DNA of 18,368 bases from Opitutales bacterium (lineage in GTDB: Bacteria; Verrucomicrobiota; Verrucomicrobiia; Opitutales; T3Sed10-336). The notes beneath the pieces are model-generated. The model was not told where the DNA came from, did not search any database, and saw only the letters and a program-made list of their open reading frames with translations. A program made the translations under genes and the position numbers. This document shows positions 6,572 to 15,169 of the stretch, piece after piece. Numbering within the stretch: position 1 is the stretch's first letter; each line of letters opens with the position of its first letter. The stretch is taken from positions 1 to 18,368 of the forward strand of contig SLOW01000368.1 of NCBI GenBank assembly GCA_007132315.1, read 5' to 3'.

Positions 6572-8080
6572 TTATTGATATTTCGAATACAAGAATTCCT
6601 CGCCGCACGCCCGAGACCGGCGCCGCGAGCCAAGTAAAAGAATCCCGATGATTCCAAGGAACGCCACGCCTCCGGCCACGGCGATCAGCCCGCCCAGCCC
6701 CATCATGACGACGCCGACGTATTCTCCCGCGGAATACATGACCTGCTCCGAGCCGTACTGTTTGCGGCCCAGCCCGTGCGCGCCGCCGACCGCGAAACCC
6801 AGGGCGAAAAGCAACTGTCCCCCGCCAAAACAGCACAACGCCGCCGGACGCCAGCGCCGGAATCGCGCCGCCAACGGACTCACAACAGGCCGTTCCGCCA
6901 TCAGAAACGCTGCGGCCATGAACGCGACCGTGACCGCGCCGATCGAGGCGTGGTAGTGGGCGGGGATCATGGTATTTGATCCGCGTATCATAGCTCCCAG
7001 GACAAACCCGACGAGCGTCATCAACACGCTCAACCCCAGCCCGATCAGGCGGTAGTCGAGCGTCCCTTCAAGCCGCGGGATCCTCCAGCCGAGGTCGCGA
7101 ATCAAGCGCCACCCGCAAATCGCGATGAATATTAAAACGACCGGGAACAGACCGAACTGCATCAGCCGGGTGAACCCGGCATGATAGCCGGGTGTGGCGG
7201 TTCCCCCGAGAGCGAGAAAAGGCGACACCAGGTGCGGAAGCGCGAGAAGGCCGAAGAGGAGGAGTGCGGTTCGCGGACGAACGATGTCGCGGCCGCTCAG
7301 ACCGCCGGCCAGCCAGAGCCAGACCGAGACCATGGCGGCGACATTGACCACCTGAAGGACGTGTCCCCCGCCCCACACCGAAAGTTCGAAATAGGCTTCC
7401 GGCGGAAGACTCGCGGGCGTTTTCGCCCAAGAGACGAGAAAGGTTACCAGCGCCACCAGAAACAGGCACGCCGCCACCCGCACCCCGACGCCGGCGTCCG
7501 GCGGCAGTGAAAGCGCTTCCCGGTCGCCCCGCCCCCGCAACACATTGCAAAGCAAAGGTCCGCCGGACACACAAAGGGCCAGGCCCGCCAGGAAACTGAA
7601 CAGGCCGGCCACAAAGAGCGGGTGCTGGATGAACGGAATGTAGTTGGAAAGAATGGGGGCGCTGCCCGGAGCGAAGGCGGAAAGCGCCATGGCGACCGTC
7701 CCGGCCACGGCGGTGGTCAATCCCACACGTTGCGGCACGGGCCGGCGCGGTCCGGGAAGACGTGTGTACAGGCAAGCCAGAAAGGCCGTGAACCACACCA
7801 GGAGCGAGAGGTTCACGTGCAGGACCAGGCACCGGCGAAAGAAGTCCGGATCGCCGATCCAGTTCGACAGCGGGGGTACACGGGCGATGACCAACAGCAA
7901 GGCGAAGATCCCCGACACCAGCAGACTCGCCACCGCGAACAGGAGCCAGGCCCGGCTTGCCGAACCGCCCGGCGAGCCGCCGTCCGAGCGAACCGGTGAT
8001 CGGGCCGGCAGGCATTCCGCGGTCACGGGCACACCCCGCGACGCGTCAACCGGCCTGAACTCTACCCTCGATGGATTCAT
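6572..8080 (-). CDS. Heme-copper subunit I paralog with degenerate CuB site
   Basis: A 502-residue polytopic membrane protein homologous to the subunit I encoded downstream; compare GHVLQVVNVAAMVSVW here with GHQSQQVNVAAMVAVW there. Heme ligands are kept: H88 (LVLHVNLSLL) and H375/H377 (IPAHYH). The first CuB His is H240 (GGGH). The expected His-His pair of helix VII is Pro282-His283, so one CuB ligand is missing, and position +4 after H240 is Val rather than Tyr. It likely binds hemes but may not bind CuB normally. It is the first gene of the operon, immediately downstream of an FNR-type promoter, and has no Shine-Dalgarno, consistent with a near-leaderless start at ATG 8080; GTG codons at residues 17 and 19 are alternatives. 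The basic, soluble stretch of about 43 residues before helix I is unusual. It could be a structural partner, an electron-transfer subunit or a separate enzyme. Confidence 0.87.
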   Translation of the reverse strand: MNPSRVEFRPVDASRGVPVTAECLPARSPVRSDGGSPGGSASRAWLLFAVASLLVSGIFALLLVIARVPPLSNWIGDPDFFRRCLVLHVNLSLLVWFTAFLACLYTRLPGPRRPVPQRVGLTTAVAGTVAMALSAFAPGSAPILSNYIPFIQHPLFVAGLFSFLAGLALCVSGGPLLCNVLRGRGDREALSLPPDAGVGVRVAACLFLVALVTFLVSWAKTPASLPPEAYFELSVWGGGHVLQVVNVAAMVSVWLWLAGGLSGRDIVRPRTALLLFGLLALPHLVSPFLALGGTATPGYHAGFTRLMQFGLFPVVLIFIAICGWRLIRDLGWRIPRLEGTLDYRLIGLGLSVLMTLVGFVLGAMIRGSNTMIPAHYHASIGAVTVAFMAAAFLMAERPVVSPLAARFRRWRPAALCCFGGGQLLFALGFAVGGAHGLGRKQYGSEQVMYSAGEYVGVVMMGLGGLIAVAGGVAFLGIIGILLLGSRRRSRACGEEFLYSKYQ

Positions 8081-8129
8081 CGCGGCCGAGTATAATCGGT
8101 ACCGGACAGAGCGAATTGATTTAAGTCAA
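8081..8129 (-). promoter_or_regulatory. Class II FNR/CRP-family promoter of the respiratory operon
   Basis: The minus strand carries TTGACTTAAATCAA (8116-8129), one base from the FNR consensus TTGAT-N4-ATCAA. A -10 TATACT lies at 8089-8094 with no good -35. The box centre (8122.5) is 41.5 bases from position 8081, which is also the expected start seven bases after the -10. This is the spacing of class II FNR/DNR/NNR-activated promoters. Transcription would begin within about one base of ATG 8080, giving an almost leaderless mRNA. FNR, DNR, NNR and other CRP-family regulators share this site, so oxygen limitation and NO/nitrite signalling cannot be told apart. Confidence 0.75.
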
Positions 8130-8151
8130 AAGCAAAGCAATTGAGGCAAGC

Positions 8152-8169
8152 GCGGCGCTCGAGCGCCGC
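8152..8169. other. Perfect 18-bp GC palindrome
   Basis: GCGGCGCTC followed by its reverse complement GAGCGCCGC forms an uninterrupted palindrome between the pyruvate carboxylase stop and the respiratory promoter. A smaller hairpin (GTGC, TTCA, GCAC) lies at 8178-8189. Both could fold in the pyruvate carboxylase 3' end and act as a terminator or insulator, but no U-tract follows on the minus strand. A regulator binding site upstream of the FNR box is the alternative. Confidence 0.4.
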
Positions 8170-8283
8170 AAGCGGTCAGTGCTTCAGCACGACATCACCG
8201 AAACCGGGAAGCCCGTTCCGCTTGTACGTCCGCCCGCCGCCAGCCGAAACCTGGCTTTACGACGTCGGGTGGGGTCCGCGTTT

Positions 8284-11200
8284 TCAGCTCCGCAATCGAA
8301 CCAGCAGATCCTTGCTGTCCACGGAATCGCCGACGGCGACGCACAATTCGTCCACGACTCCGTCGCGGGGCGCGTACACGGTGGTCTGCATCTTCATGGC
8401 CTCAAGTGTGAGGAGTTTGTCTCCTTCGGCGACGCCGGCCCCGGCCGTGATCGGGATGTTGGTCACCATACCCGGAATGGGCGCTCCGACCTGCGACGGG
8501 TCGCCCGGATCGGCCTTGGCGCGGGGTTCCGTTTCAGCCTGGATGGATTTGTCCTGGATTCGCGCTTCCCGGGCTTTGCCGTTGAGCTCGAACGTCACCG
8601 TGCGGTGGCCCTCCTCGTCGGGATCGCTCACATTGAGCAACTTGATGTAAAGAGTCTTGCCCTCTTCGATATCGACATCGATCTCCTCGCCCGGTCGCAA
8701 TCCGTAAAAGAACGCCGTACTCGGCAGGACCGAGACATCGGAATAGTCCCGGCGAAACGCCGTGTAATCCTCGAAGACCTTCGGGTACATGAGGTGGGAA
8801 AACAAATCATCGTCGGTCGGTTTCCGGCCCAACGCCTTTTCGAGAGCCGCCCTCTCCTTCTTGAAATCGAGGGCCGGCTGTCCAGCCCCCGGCCGGCCGC
8901 GCTGGGGCTTTCGCTTCCCCAGAATCACCCGCCGCAACTTGCGCGGCCAGCCTCCCGGAGGCTGCCCCAGCCCGCCGGCCAGCATGTCCACCACCGATTC
9001 GGGAAAGGCCGTTCCGGGTTCGAGGTCGGGCACGTCGCGGGGTTCGATACCCCGGCTGATCAGAAACATCGCCATATCGCCCACCACCTTGCTGCTCGGC
9101 GTCACTTTCACGATGTCGCCGAACAGGTCGTTGACCTCGCGGTAGTATCGCACCACTTCGCGCCAGCGGTGCCCCAGACCCATCGCCTGGGCCTGCTCCC
9201 GCAGATTGGTGTACTGGCCGCCGGGCATTTCGTGGTAATACACCTCCGCGCTTCCGAAGGACGGACTGGTGTCGAACGGCGCATAAATTCCCCTGACATC
9301 CTCCCAATAGTAGGTGAATTCGTTCAGCGCGCCGACATCGAGGCCGGTATCGCGCTCGGTATGCTTCAGGGCGGCGACAATCGAATTGAGATTGGGTTGA
9401 CTGGTCGAGCCCGACAACGAAGCGATGGCGGCGTCGGCCACGTCCACACCGGCGTCCGCGGCCCGCAGGATCGACGAAGCGGCGATGCCGCTGCTGTCGT
9501 GGGTGTGGAAGTGGATCGGAATGCCCACCTCGTCCTTCAGCGCCTTGACGAGAACGGAGGCGGCATATGGTTTGCACAGGCCGGCCATGTCCTTGATGGC
9601 CAGAATGTGGGCGCCGCGTTTCTCCAGTTCTTTCGCCAGGGAAACGTAGTATTTGAGGGAATACTTCCGCCGTTCCGGATCGAGAATGTCGCCGGTGTAA
9701 CAGATGGCGGCCTCGCACACGGCGTCGGTCTTGTTGAGCACCGCGTCCATGGAGACCTTGAGATTGGGCAGGTAATTGAGCGAATCGAAGATGCGAAAAA
9801 TATCCATGCCCGCCTCGGCGGCGTGACGGACAAACCCGGCCACAACGTTGTCCGGGTAATAGGTGTAACCCACCGCGTTCGCCCCGCGCAGCAGCATCTG
9901 AAAACAGATGTTGGGGATTTTTTCCCGCAACAGACGCAATCGTTCAAACGGGTCCTCGTGCAGGAATCGCATCGACGTGTCGAACGTCGCCCCGCCCCAC
10001 ATCTCCAGGCTGTAAAGGTCCGGCGCCCGGCGGGCGATGGCTCCGGCGGCGGCGAGCATGTCGTAGGTGCGCATGCGGGCGGCGAAAAGCGACTGGTGCG
10101 CATCCCGCAGGGTGGTGTCGGTCAGAAGCAGACGCTTCCGACGAGCGGTCCAGCGGGCGAATTTCTCGGGGCCGTGTTTCTTGAGGTAATCCCGCGTCCC
10201 CGGCGGCGGCGCGACGGTGTGGTCGAATTCGGGCGCCTCGGGGATCCGGGGCGGCTTGGCGGGCAGGCGTCCCTTGACGTGCGGGTTGCCGTTGACGATG
10301 ACGTCGCCCAGGTAATTGAGCAGTCGCGTGCCCCGGTCCCGGCGCAGCTTGAAATCAAAGAGCGCGGGAGTGTTGTCGATGAGCGTCGTGGTCGCTTCGC
10401 CCGACCGGAACACCGGATCGTGTATGACGTTTTCCAGGAACGGAATATTGGTCTTCACGCCGCGAATACGAAATTCGCGCAGGGCACGGTCCATTCGGCG
10501 CAGCGAGCTTTCGAAGTCCGGCCCAAAGGCGGTCACCTTGACCAGGAGCGAGTCGTAGAACGGCGTGATCTCTCCGCCCGTGTGGCCCATGGCGCCATCC
10601 AAACGGATCCCCAATCCCGAAGCCGAACGGTAGTTGAGAATCCTTCCGTAATCCGGAACAAAACGGTTCTCGGGATCCTCGGTGGTGATGCGGCACTGAA
10701 CGGCGCAACCGATACGGGGAATATCCTTCTGGCGGGGAAACCCCGCCCGGGCGCCGTGCAGGGAATTGCCCTGGGCGACTTCGATCTGGGCCCGCACGAT
10801 ATCGAGACCGGTGATCATTTCGGTCACCGTATGCTCGACCTGGATACGCGGATTCATCTCGATGAAGAACCACTCGTTGGTGTCGCAATCCAGCAGAAAT
10901 TCCACCGTGCCGGCGTTGTCGTATTTCACCTCGCGCCCGACGGCCACGGCGGCATCGCAGAGCTCTTCGCGAACGGCTCGCGGCACCGCCACCGAGGGGG
11001 CGATCTCGACCACCTTCTGATGCCGACGCTGGACGGAGCAGTCGCGTTCGTACAGGTGGACCAGGTTGCCCTTGCGGTCCCCCATGATCTGGACCTCGAT
11101 GTGTTTTGCCCGCCGGATGTAGCGCTCGAGGAACACCGACGGATTTCCGAACGCGCGCTCGGCCTCCGCCTGGGCCTCCTTCAAGAGCTTCTCCAGGTTC

Positions 11201-11724
11201 TCCTCCCGGTCCACCACGCGCATGCCCCGGCCGCCACCGCCGTAGGCGGCTTTGATGATGAGCGGAAAACCGATCTTCCGCGCCTCCCGAATGGCCGCCC
11301 GCCGATCGGTCACGGGATCGTCGGTCCCCGGCAGCACGCGCACCCCGGCCTGTTGCGCCAGTTCGCGGGCGCGGGTCTTGTCGCCCATCTGTTCCAGGAT
11401 TTCGGGACGCGGGCCGACAAACACGATGCCGGCCTTCTCGCAGGCGCGGGCGAACCCGGCGTTTTCCGAAAGGAAACCGTAGCCCGGATGAATCATGTCC
11501 ACACCCTTCTCCCGCGCCAGAGTGACAATACCCTCGATATCGAGATACGCGGCCACGGGGCCCCGCCCGCGGCCGACCACGTACGCTTCGTCCGCTTTGA
11601 AACGGTGGACGCCGAAGCGATCCTCGTCCGCGTAAATGGCAACGGTGCGGTGCCCGAGTTCTGTGGCGCAACGGAACACGCGAATCGCGATTTCACTGCG
11701 GTTGGCGACGAGAAGTTTTTTCAT
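8284..11724 (-). CDS. pyc: Pyruvate carboxylase
   Basis: A 1146-residue single-chain enzyme of full family length that converts pyruvate, bicarbonate and ATP to oxaloacetate (anaplerosis, gluconeogenesis). Domain order: biotin carboxylase (1 to about 450) with the N-terminal KKLLVANRSEIAIR and the ATP-grasp loop AAYGGGGRGM; carboxyltransferase (about 525-820) with LLLTDTTLRDAHQS, the LAIKDMAGLCKP segment carrying the carbamylated Lys, and the metal-binding HFHTHD; then a C-terminal biotinyl domain with biotin Lys1111 in EAMKM. The chain is uninterrupted. No Shine-Dalgarno precedes the ATG. A weak promoter-like pair (TTGATC at 11784-11789 and TATCCC at 11762-11767, minus strand) is the only candidate seen. 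It lies 201 bases after the aminotransferase gene and 203 bases before the respiratory operon start, so it is probably its own unit. Confidence 0.98.
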   Translation of the reverse strand: MKKLLVANRSEIAIRVFRCATELGHRTVAIYADEDRFGVHRFKADEAYVVGRGRGPVAAYLDIEGIVTLAREKGVDMIHPGYGFLSENAGFARACEKAGIVFVGPRPEILEQMGDKTRARELAQQAGVRVLPGTDDPVTDRRAAIREARKIGFPLIIKAAYGGGGRGMRVVDREENLEKLLKEAQAEAERAFGNPSVFLERYIRRAKHIEVQIMGDRKGNLVHLYERDCSVQRRHQKVVEIAPSVAVPRAVREELCDAAVAVGREVKYDNAGTVEFLLDCDTNEWFFIEMNPRIQVEHTVTEMITGLDIVRAQIEVAQGNSLHGARAGFPRQKDIPRIGCAVQCRITTEDPENRFVPDYGRILNYRSASGLGIRLDGAMGHTGGEITPFYDSLLVKVTAFGPDFESSLRRMDRALREFRIRGVKTNIPFLENVIHDPVFRSGEATTTLIDNTPALFDFKLRRDRGTRLLNYLGDVIVNGNPHVKGRLPAKPPRIPEAPEFDHTVAPPPGTRDYLKKHGPEKFARWTARRKRLLLTDTTLRDAHQSLFAARMRTYDMLAAAGAIARRAPDLYSLEMWGGATFDTSMRFLHEDPFERLRLLREKIPNICFQMLLRGANAVGYTYYPDNVVAGFVRHAAEAGMDIFRIFDSLNYLPNLKVSMDAVLNKTDAVCEAAICYTGDILDPERRKYSLKYYVSLAKELEKRGAHILAIKDMAGLCKPYAASVLVKALKDEVGIPIHFHTHDSSGIAASSILRAADAGVDVADAAIASLSGSTSQPNLNSIVAALKHTERDTGLDVGALNEFTYYWEDVRGIYAPFDTSPSFGSAEVYYHEMPGGQYTNLREQAQAMGLGHRWREVVRYYREVNDLFGDIVKVTPSSKVVGDMAMFLISRGIEPRDVPDLEPGTAFPESVVDMLAGGLGQPPGGWPRKLRRVILGKRKPQRGRPGAGQPALDFKKERAALEKALGRKPTDDDLFSHLMYPKVFEDYTAFRRDYSDVSVLPSTAFFYGLRPGEEIDVDIEEGKTLYIKLLNVSDPDEEGHRTVTFELNGKAREARIQDKSIQAETEPRAKADPGDPSQVGAPIPGMVTNIPITAGAGVAEGDKLLTLEAMKMQTTVYAPRDGVVDELCVAVGDSVDSKDLLVRLRS

Positions 11725-11925
11725 AAGGAAGTTTGATGTAAACGAACGGCTCTGCTCATTCGGGATACGGGATCGCGGCCCGGGATCAACAGGAAAAAGC
11801 GATCGCGGCGTCCGACCGTAAGATTCGCCGCCGGTCCCGGCCGGGAAATTGACGTGTTCGACGTGCGACGACGAACGTTCACTACCGACGGTTGGATCTC
11901 AAACAACTCAACCGGGACTGCGGCT

Positions 11926-12840
11926 TCAGAATATGTTCATCTCCATGTGACGCTGATTGTGGTCACTCACGAATTGACCGAACATCTTCTTCAGTCGGGT
12001 GGTCATCGAGCGCTTGTTCACCTTGAACCCGACCTCGTCGATTTTTCCCACGGGCACGATGTCCTGGGTCGTCGAGGTGAGGAAACACTCGTCGAACTCG
12101 TCGAACTGCGCCGGATACACGGCGGTTTCGACGACGTCGATGTTCCAGGACAGAGCTGCCTGGCGCAGGACAATGCGCCGGGTCACCCCCTCGAGAATGC
12201 CGGTGTCGAGGGCGGGGGTCAGCACCTGTTTGTCCCGGACGAAAAAGATGTTGCACACCGAGGCTTCGGCCACGGCACCGTCGAGGTTGAGGATGAGAAC
12301 GTCATCGGCTCCCTTGAGCCGGGCCTCGCGCAGGCAGAGCACGTTGTTCAGGTAATTCCCGGTTTTCCAAGCGGGATTCAGCGTTTGCGGAGAATTGCGG
12401 TACAAGGTGCGGGCCACGGACAGGCGGAGACCTTTGTTCCACTTCGCCTCGGGCCAGGAACCGAGGCGCCGCACCAGCAACACGTAAACCGGCCGTTCGG
12501 CCAAGTTCGTATCCAGCCCGATCGCGCCGCCGCCGCGCGAGATCTGCAGGCGAATGTAAAGGTCCCCCCGCTCGCCGGCGCGCTCGAAATACGCCGACGC
12601 GGTACGGCGGATTTCGGTGAGCAGGACGCCTTCGTCAAAAGGGATTTCGAGGCCGATGGCCCCCGCCGAGCGCCGCAACCGGTCCCAGTGCTCCTGAAAC
12701 GCGAACAGCACGCCATCGTACGTCCGAAACACCTCGTAGATCGAATCACCGTAGAGAAAGCTCCGGTCCAGCGGCGACAGGGATGGCTCGGTGGCATCGT
12801 GCAACCTTCCGTTGGTGTTGGCCTGGATATAATCGCTCAT
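11926..12840 (-). CDS. Class IV PLP-dependent aminotransferase (BCAT/D-amino acid aminotransferase/ADC lyase family)
   Basis: A 304-residue fold-type IV PLP enzyme. Visible motifs: LDRSFLYGDSIYEVFRTYDG (about 24-43), the PLP Lys159 in AWKTGNYLNNVLCLREA, Glu192 in VAEASVCNIFFV, which pairs with the cofactor pyridine nitrogen, and the phosphate-binding GILEGVTRR (about 214-222). The family includes branched-chain aminotransferase, D-amino acid aminotransferase and aminodeoxychorismate lyase; sequence alone does not settle the substrate, so no symbol is given. The frame is open well upstream, but homology starts at MSDYIQANTNG, so ATG 12840 is chosen; there is no clear Shine-Dalgarno. It follows the DUF5069 gene with a 35-base gap and is probably cotranscribed with it. 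Confidence 0.93.
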   Translation of the reverse strand: MSDYIQANTNGRLHDATEPSLSPLDRSFLYGDSIYEVFRTYDGVLFAFQEHWDRLRRSAGAIGLEIPFDEGVLLTEIRRTASAYFERAGERGDLYIRLQISRGGGAIGLDTNLAERPVYVLLVRRLGSWPEAKWNKGLRLSVARTLYRNSPQTLNPAWKTGNYLNNVLCLREARLKGADDVLILNLDGAVAEASVCNIFFVRDKQVLTPALDTGILEGVTRRIVLRQAALSWNIDVVETAVYPAQFDEFDECFLTSTTQDIVPVGKIDEVGFKVNKRSMTTRLKKMFGQFVSDHNQRHMEMNIF

Positions 12841-12875
12841 GTTGAAAAACCGGGCGCGATCGCCGGCGGGCCGGT

Positions 12876-13298
12876 TCAATCCAGCCGCCCTTCGTTCACC
12901 TCGATCAGATCGCACATCGTGAGGATATCGTGCCGGTGTGACAACCCCAACTCGCGTTTGCGAATGTTCAAACGTTCCAGCGAATAGCCGGTCAAGCCCC
13001 GCTGGACCAGCATCCGGTTCCAGACGGCCGCACGCGGATCCTCCGGCAGCAATCGGCCGACAGCCCGCTCGAGATCGGTCGCGGTGGCGCTCGATTCCAG
13101 AGCGTTCAGGAAGGTGTCGAACGGCACGTCGAGGTGACGGCACAGCAAATCGTCGAACCCGCGCCCGAGCGTGCGGCAGTAATCGGCGGACAGTTCTCCC
13201 GCCCAATGCCGGCGGATTTTTTCCACCATGCGCGGCAGGTGCATGAGTCCGCTGCGGTGCGGCACGTAAGGCGACGGGAGATATTCGGACAAGGGCAT
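12876..13298 (-). CDS. DUF5069 family protein
   Basis: A 140-residue soluble protein. The N-terminal half has the DUF5069 pattern as I remember it: SGLMHLPRMVEKIRRHWAGEL followed by a Tyr near residue 40, GFDDLLCRHLDV and a short C-terminal helical region. No catalytic motif, signal peptide or membrane span is visible, and the function of the family is unknown to me. The ATG at 13298 is chosen because the family begins just after it; an in-frame upstream extension is Ala/Arg/Pro-rich and unsupported. The start region has only a weak GAGAA. It is divergent from the ABC exporter (83-base shared upstream region) and precedes the aminotransferase by 35 bases. Confidence 0.8.
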   Translation of the reverse strand: MPLSEYLPSPYVPHRSGLMHLPRMVEKIRRHWAGELSADYCRTLGRGFDDLLCRHLDVPFDTFLNALESSATATDLERAVGRLLPEDPRAAVWNRMLVQRGLTGYSLERLNIRKRELGLSHRHDILTMCDLIEVNEGRLD

Positions 13299-13381
13299 AG
13301 CGTGGATTCTCGACCCGGGCGCCGCCGCACGGTGTTCAAGCCTTGCGCCCGGCGCATTCCAGCACAAACCTTTGGCAAAGC

Positions 13382-15169
13382 ATGACGGATCGTCAATCCA
13401 ATCCCACGAGCGCCGGCGCGAACACGCTCGTTCGCGTCGCCGGTTACATTCTCCACTACCGCAGACTGTTCGCCCTGACGCTGGTCCTCGCGGTGGGCAG
13501 CACGCTTTGTCTCATCGCCATTCCGAAAGTGATTTCGGTCGTCATCGACGACATCATCCCGCGCCAGGAACCCGCCGATCTCGCCTGGGGCGTGCTGGTG
13601 GTGATCCTCTGTTACTTCGGCCGGGACATACTCAATTTCGCCCGCATCCGCATCAACAATACCCTGGAACAAAAAGTCCTCCTCGACCTGCGGCACGACG
13701 TGCACGACAAACTGCTGGACCTGCCGATCGCCTATTACGACCAGCGCCCGAGCGGGGAAATCGCGTCCCGGGTCATCGAAGATGTGCAGAACGTGGAGCG
13801 CGCCATCCTCGACGGCACCGAGCAGGGGTTGATCGCGGTCCTCACCATTCTCGGGGTGGCCACCATGCTGTTCGTACTCCATCCCGGACTGGCCCTGCTG
13901 GTCATGCTTCCCCTGCCGCTCCTGGTGTACCTGGGCTACCGCCACGCGCGCGTCACGCGCCGCAACTGGAAAACGGTGCGGGAAAACGCCGGCAGCCTCA
14001 ACAGCCTGCTGGTCGAGCACCTGCAGGGAAACCGTCTGATCAACGCCTTCGCGCTGCACGGCCGGGAGCGGCGGCGCTTCAGCGGACGCGCCTGCAAGCT
14101 GCGCGACAGTACTCTGCAGGCGATGTACCGCTACTCGGCCTACATCTCGCTGAGCAATTTCATCGGCAGTCTCGGCGCGGTCATGGTCCTCGGGGTCGGG
14201 GGGTACTTCCTGATGACCGGCCGCATGACCCACGGCCAGCTTGTCGGCTTTTTTCTATACGGCGCCATGTTCTACGAGCCGATCAACCGCCTGAATCAGG
14301 TCAACCAGTTGATCAGCACCGGCAAGGCGTCCGGTGACCGCGTGTTCGAGATCCTCGACCATCCGGTGGCCGTGCGCAACGCGGAAAACCCCGTCGCTTT
14401 TCCGGCCGGCCTGGTGGAAACGGAGTACCGCAACGTCTCCTTCGCCTACCAGGATCGTTCTCCGGTGGTCAACGGGATCGACCTCACGCTGCCGTCCGGG
14501 CAGGTGACGGCCCTGGTGGGCCACACCGGCGCGGGCAAGAGCACGCTCGCCAACCTGCTGCTGCGTTATTACGACGTGACGGGGGGCCGGGTCCTGATCA
14601 ACGGCACCGACATCCGGCAGATCGATCTGCACCAACTCCGGAGCCACATCGGCTACGTCGCCCAGGAGCCTTTCCTGTTCGAGGGGACGGTCTGTGAAAA
14701 TTTGCTGTTGGCACGGGACGACGCCACCGAAGAGCAAATCTGGGATGTGCTCGAATCCGCCTGCGCCGCCGAATTCGTCGAAAAACTGCCGTACGGGCTC
14801 AATACCCAGATCGGCGAGCGCGGGGTGCGTCTGAGTCAGGGCGAGAAGCAGCGCCTCACCATCGCCCGCGTGCTGTTGAAAAACCCGGCCGTGGTGGTGC
14901 TCGACGAAGCGACCGCCAGTGTGGATACGCTGACCGAAAGCAAGATCCAGACCGCGCTCAACCGCCTCATGCGCAATCGCACCGTGCTGGTCATCGCGCA
15001 CCGCCTCTCCACCGTCCAGCAGGCCGACCAGATCGTAGTCCTTCAGAGCGGCGCCATCGTGGAAAAAGGCGACCACCAGGCACTCCTCGAGCAACGGGGC
15101 CTCTACGCGAAAATGTGGCGGATCCAGCAGGACATCATCCCGGAGGAAAACCCATCATCTAGCTGTTAA
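13382..15169 (+). CDS. ABC transporter half-exporter (TMD-NBD, MsbA/type IV exporter family)
   Basis: A 595-residue fused permease-ATPase that works as a dimer to export a substrate across the inner membrane. The transmembrane domain (about 15-315) has six predicted helices. The nucleotide-binding domain (about 345-580) shows Walker A GHTGAGKST (380-388), Q-loop Gln428, signature LSQGE (484-488), Walker B VVVLDEA with catalytic Glu509, and switch His540 in IAHRLST. All catalytic residues are intact. The substrate cannot be read from sequence; lipid, drug and peptide exporters share this architecture. ATG 13382 is preferred over an in-frame TTG at 13343, although no strong Shine-Dalgarno is present. 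No partner half-transporter lies next to it, which suggests a homodimer. The HPr gene follows after 142 bases. Confidence 0.95.
   Translation: MTDRQSNPTSAGANTLVRVAGYILHYRRLFALTLVLAVGSTLCLIAIPKVISVVIDDIIPRQEPADLAWGVLVVILCYFGRDILNFARIRINNTLEQKVLLDLRHDVHDKLLDLPIAYYDQRPSGEIASRVIEDVQNVERAILDGTEQGLIAVLTILGVATMLFVLHPGLALLVMLPLPLLVYLGYRHARVTRRNWKTVRENAGSLNSLLVEHLQGNRLINAFALHGRERRRFSGRACKLRDSTLQAMYRYSAYISLSNFIGSLGAVMVLGVGGYFLMTGRMTHGQLVGFFLYGAMFYEPINRLNQVNQLISTGKASGDRVFEILDHPVAVRNAENPVAFPAGLVETEYRNVSFAYQDRSPVVNGIDLTLPSGQVTALVGHTGAGKSTLANLLLRYYDVTGGRVLINGTDIRQIDLHQLRSHIGYVAQEPFLFEGTVCENLLLARDDATEEQIWDVLESACAAEFVEKLPYGLNTQIGERGVRLSQGEKQRLTIARVLLKNPAVVVLDEATASVDTLTESKIQTALNRLMRNRTVLVIAHRLSTVQQADQIVVLQSGAIVEKGDHQALLEQRGLYAKMWRIQQDIIPEENPSSSC

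Noticed and set aside
8179..11736. A 1185-codon open frame on the plus strand opposite pyruvate carboxylase
   Set aside because: It mirrors the codon periodicity of the GC-rich pyc gene, is rich in His/Arg/Gly/Val without any domain, and the minus-strand product has all pyruvate carboxylase motifs.
11725..11925. Riboswitch or attenuator upstream of pyruvate carboxylase
   Set aside because: Only short GC inverted repeats are visible and no known riboswitch core could be recognised; too little support for a call.
13106..14233. A 375-codon minus-strand frame across the start of the ABC exporter
   Set aside because: It is antisense to the ABC transmembrane domain and out of frame with the DUF5069 gene; composition is shadow-like.
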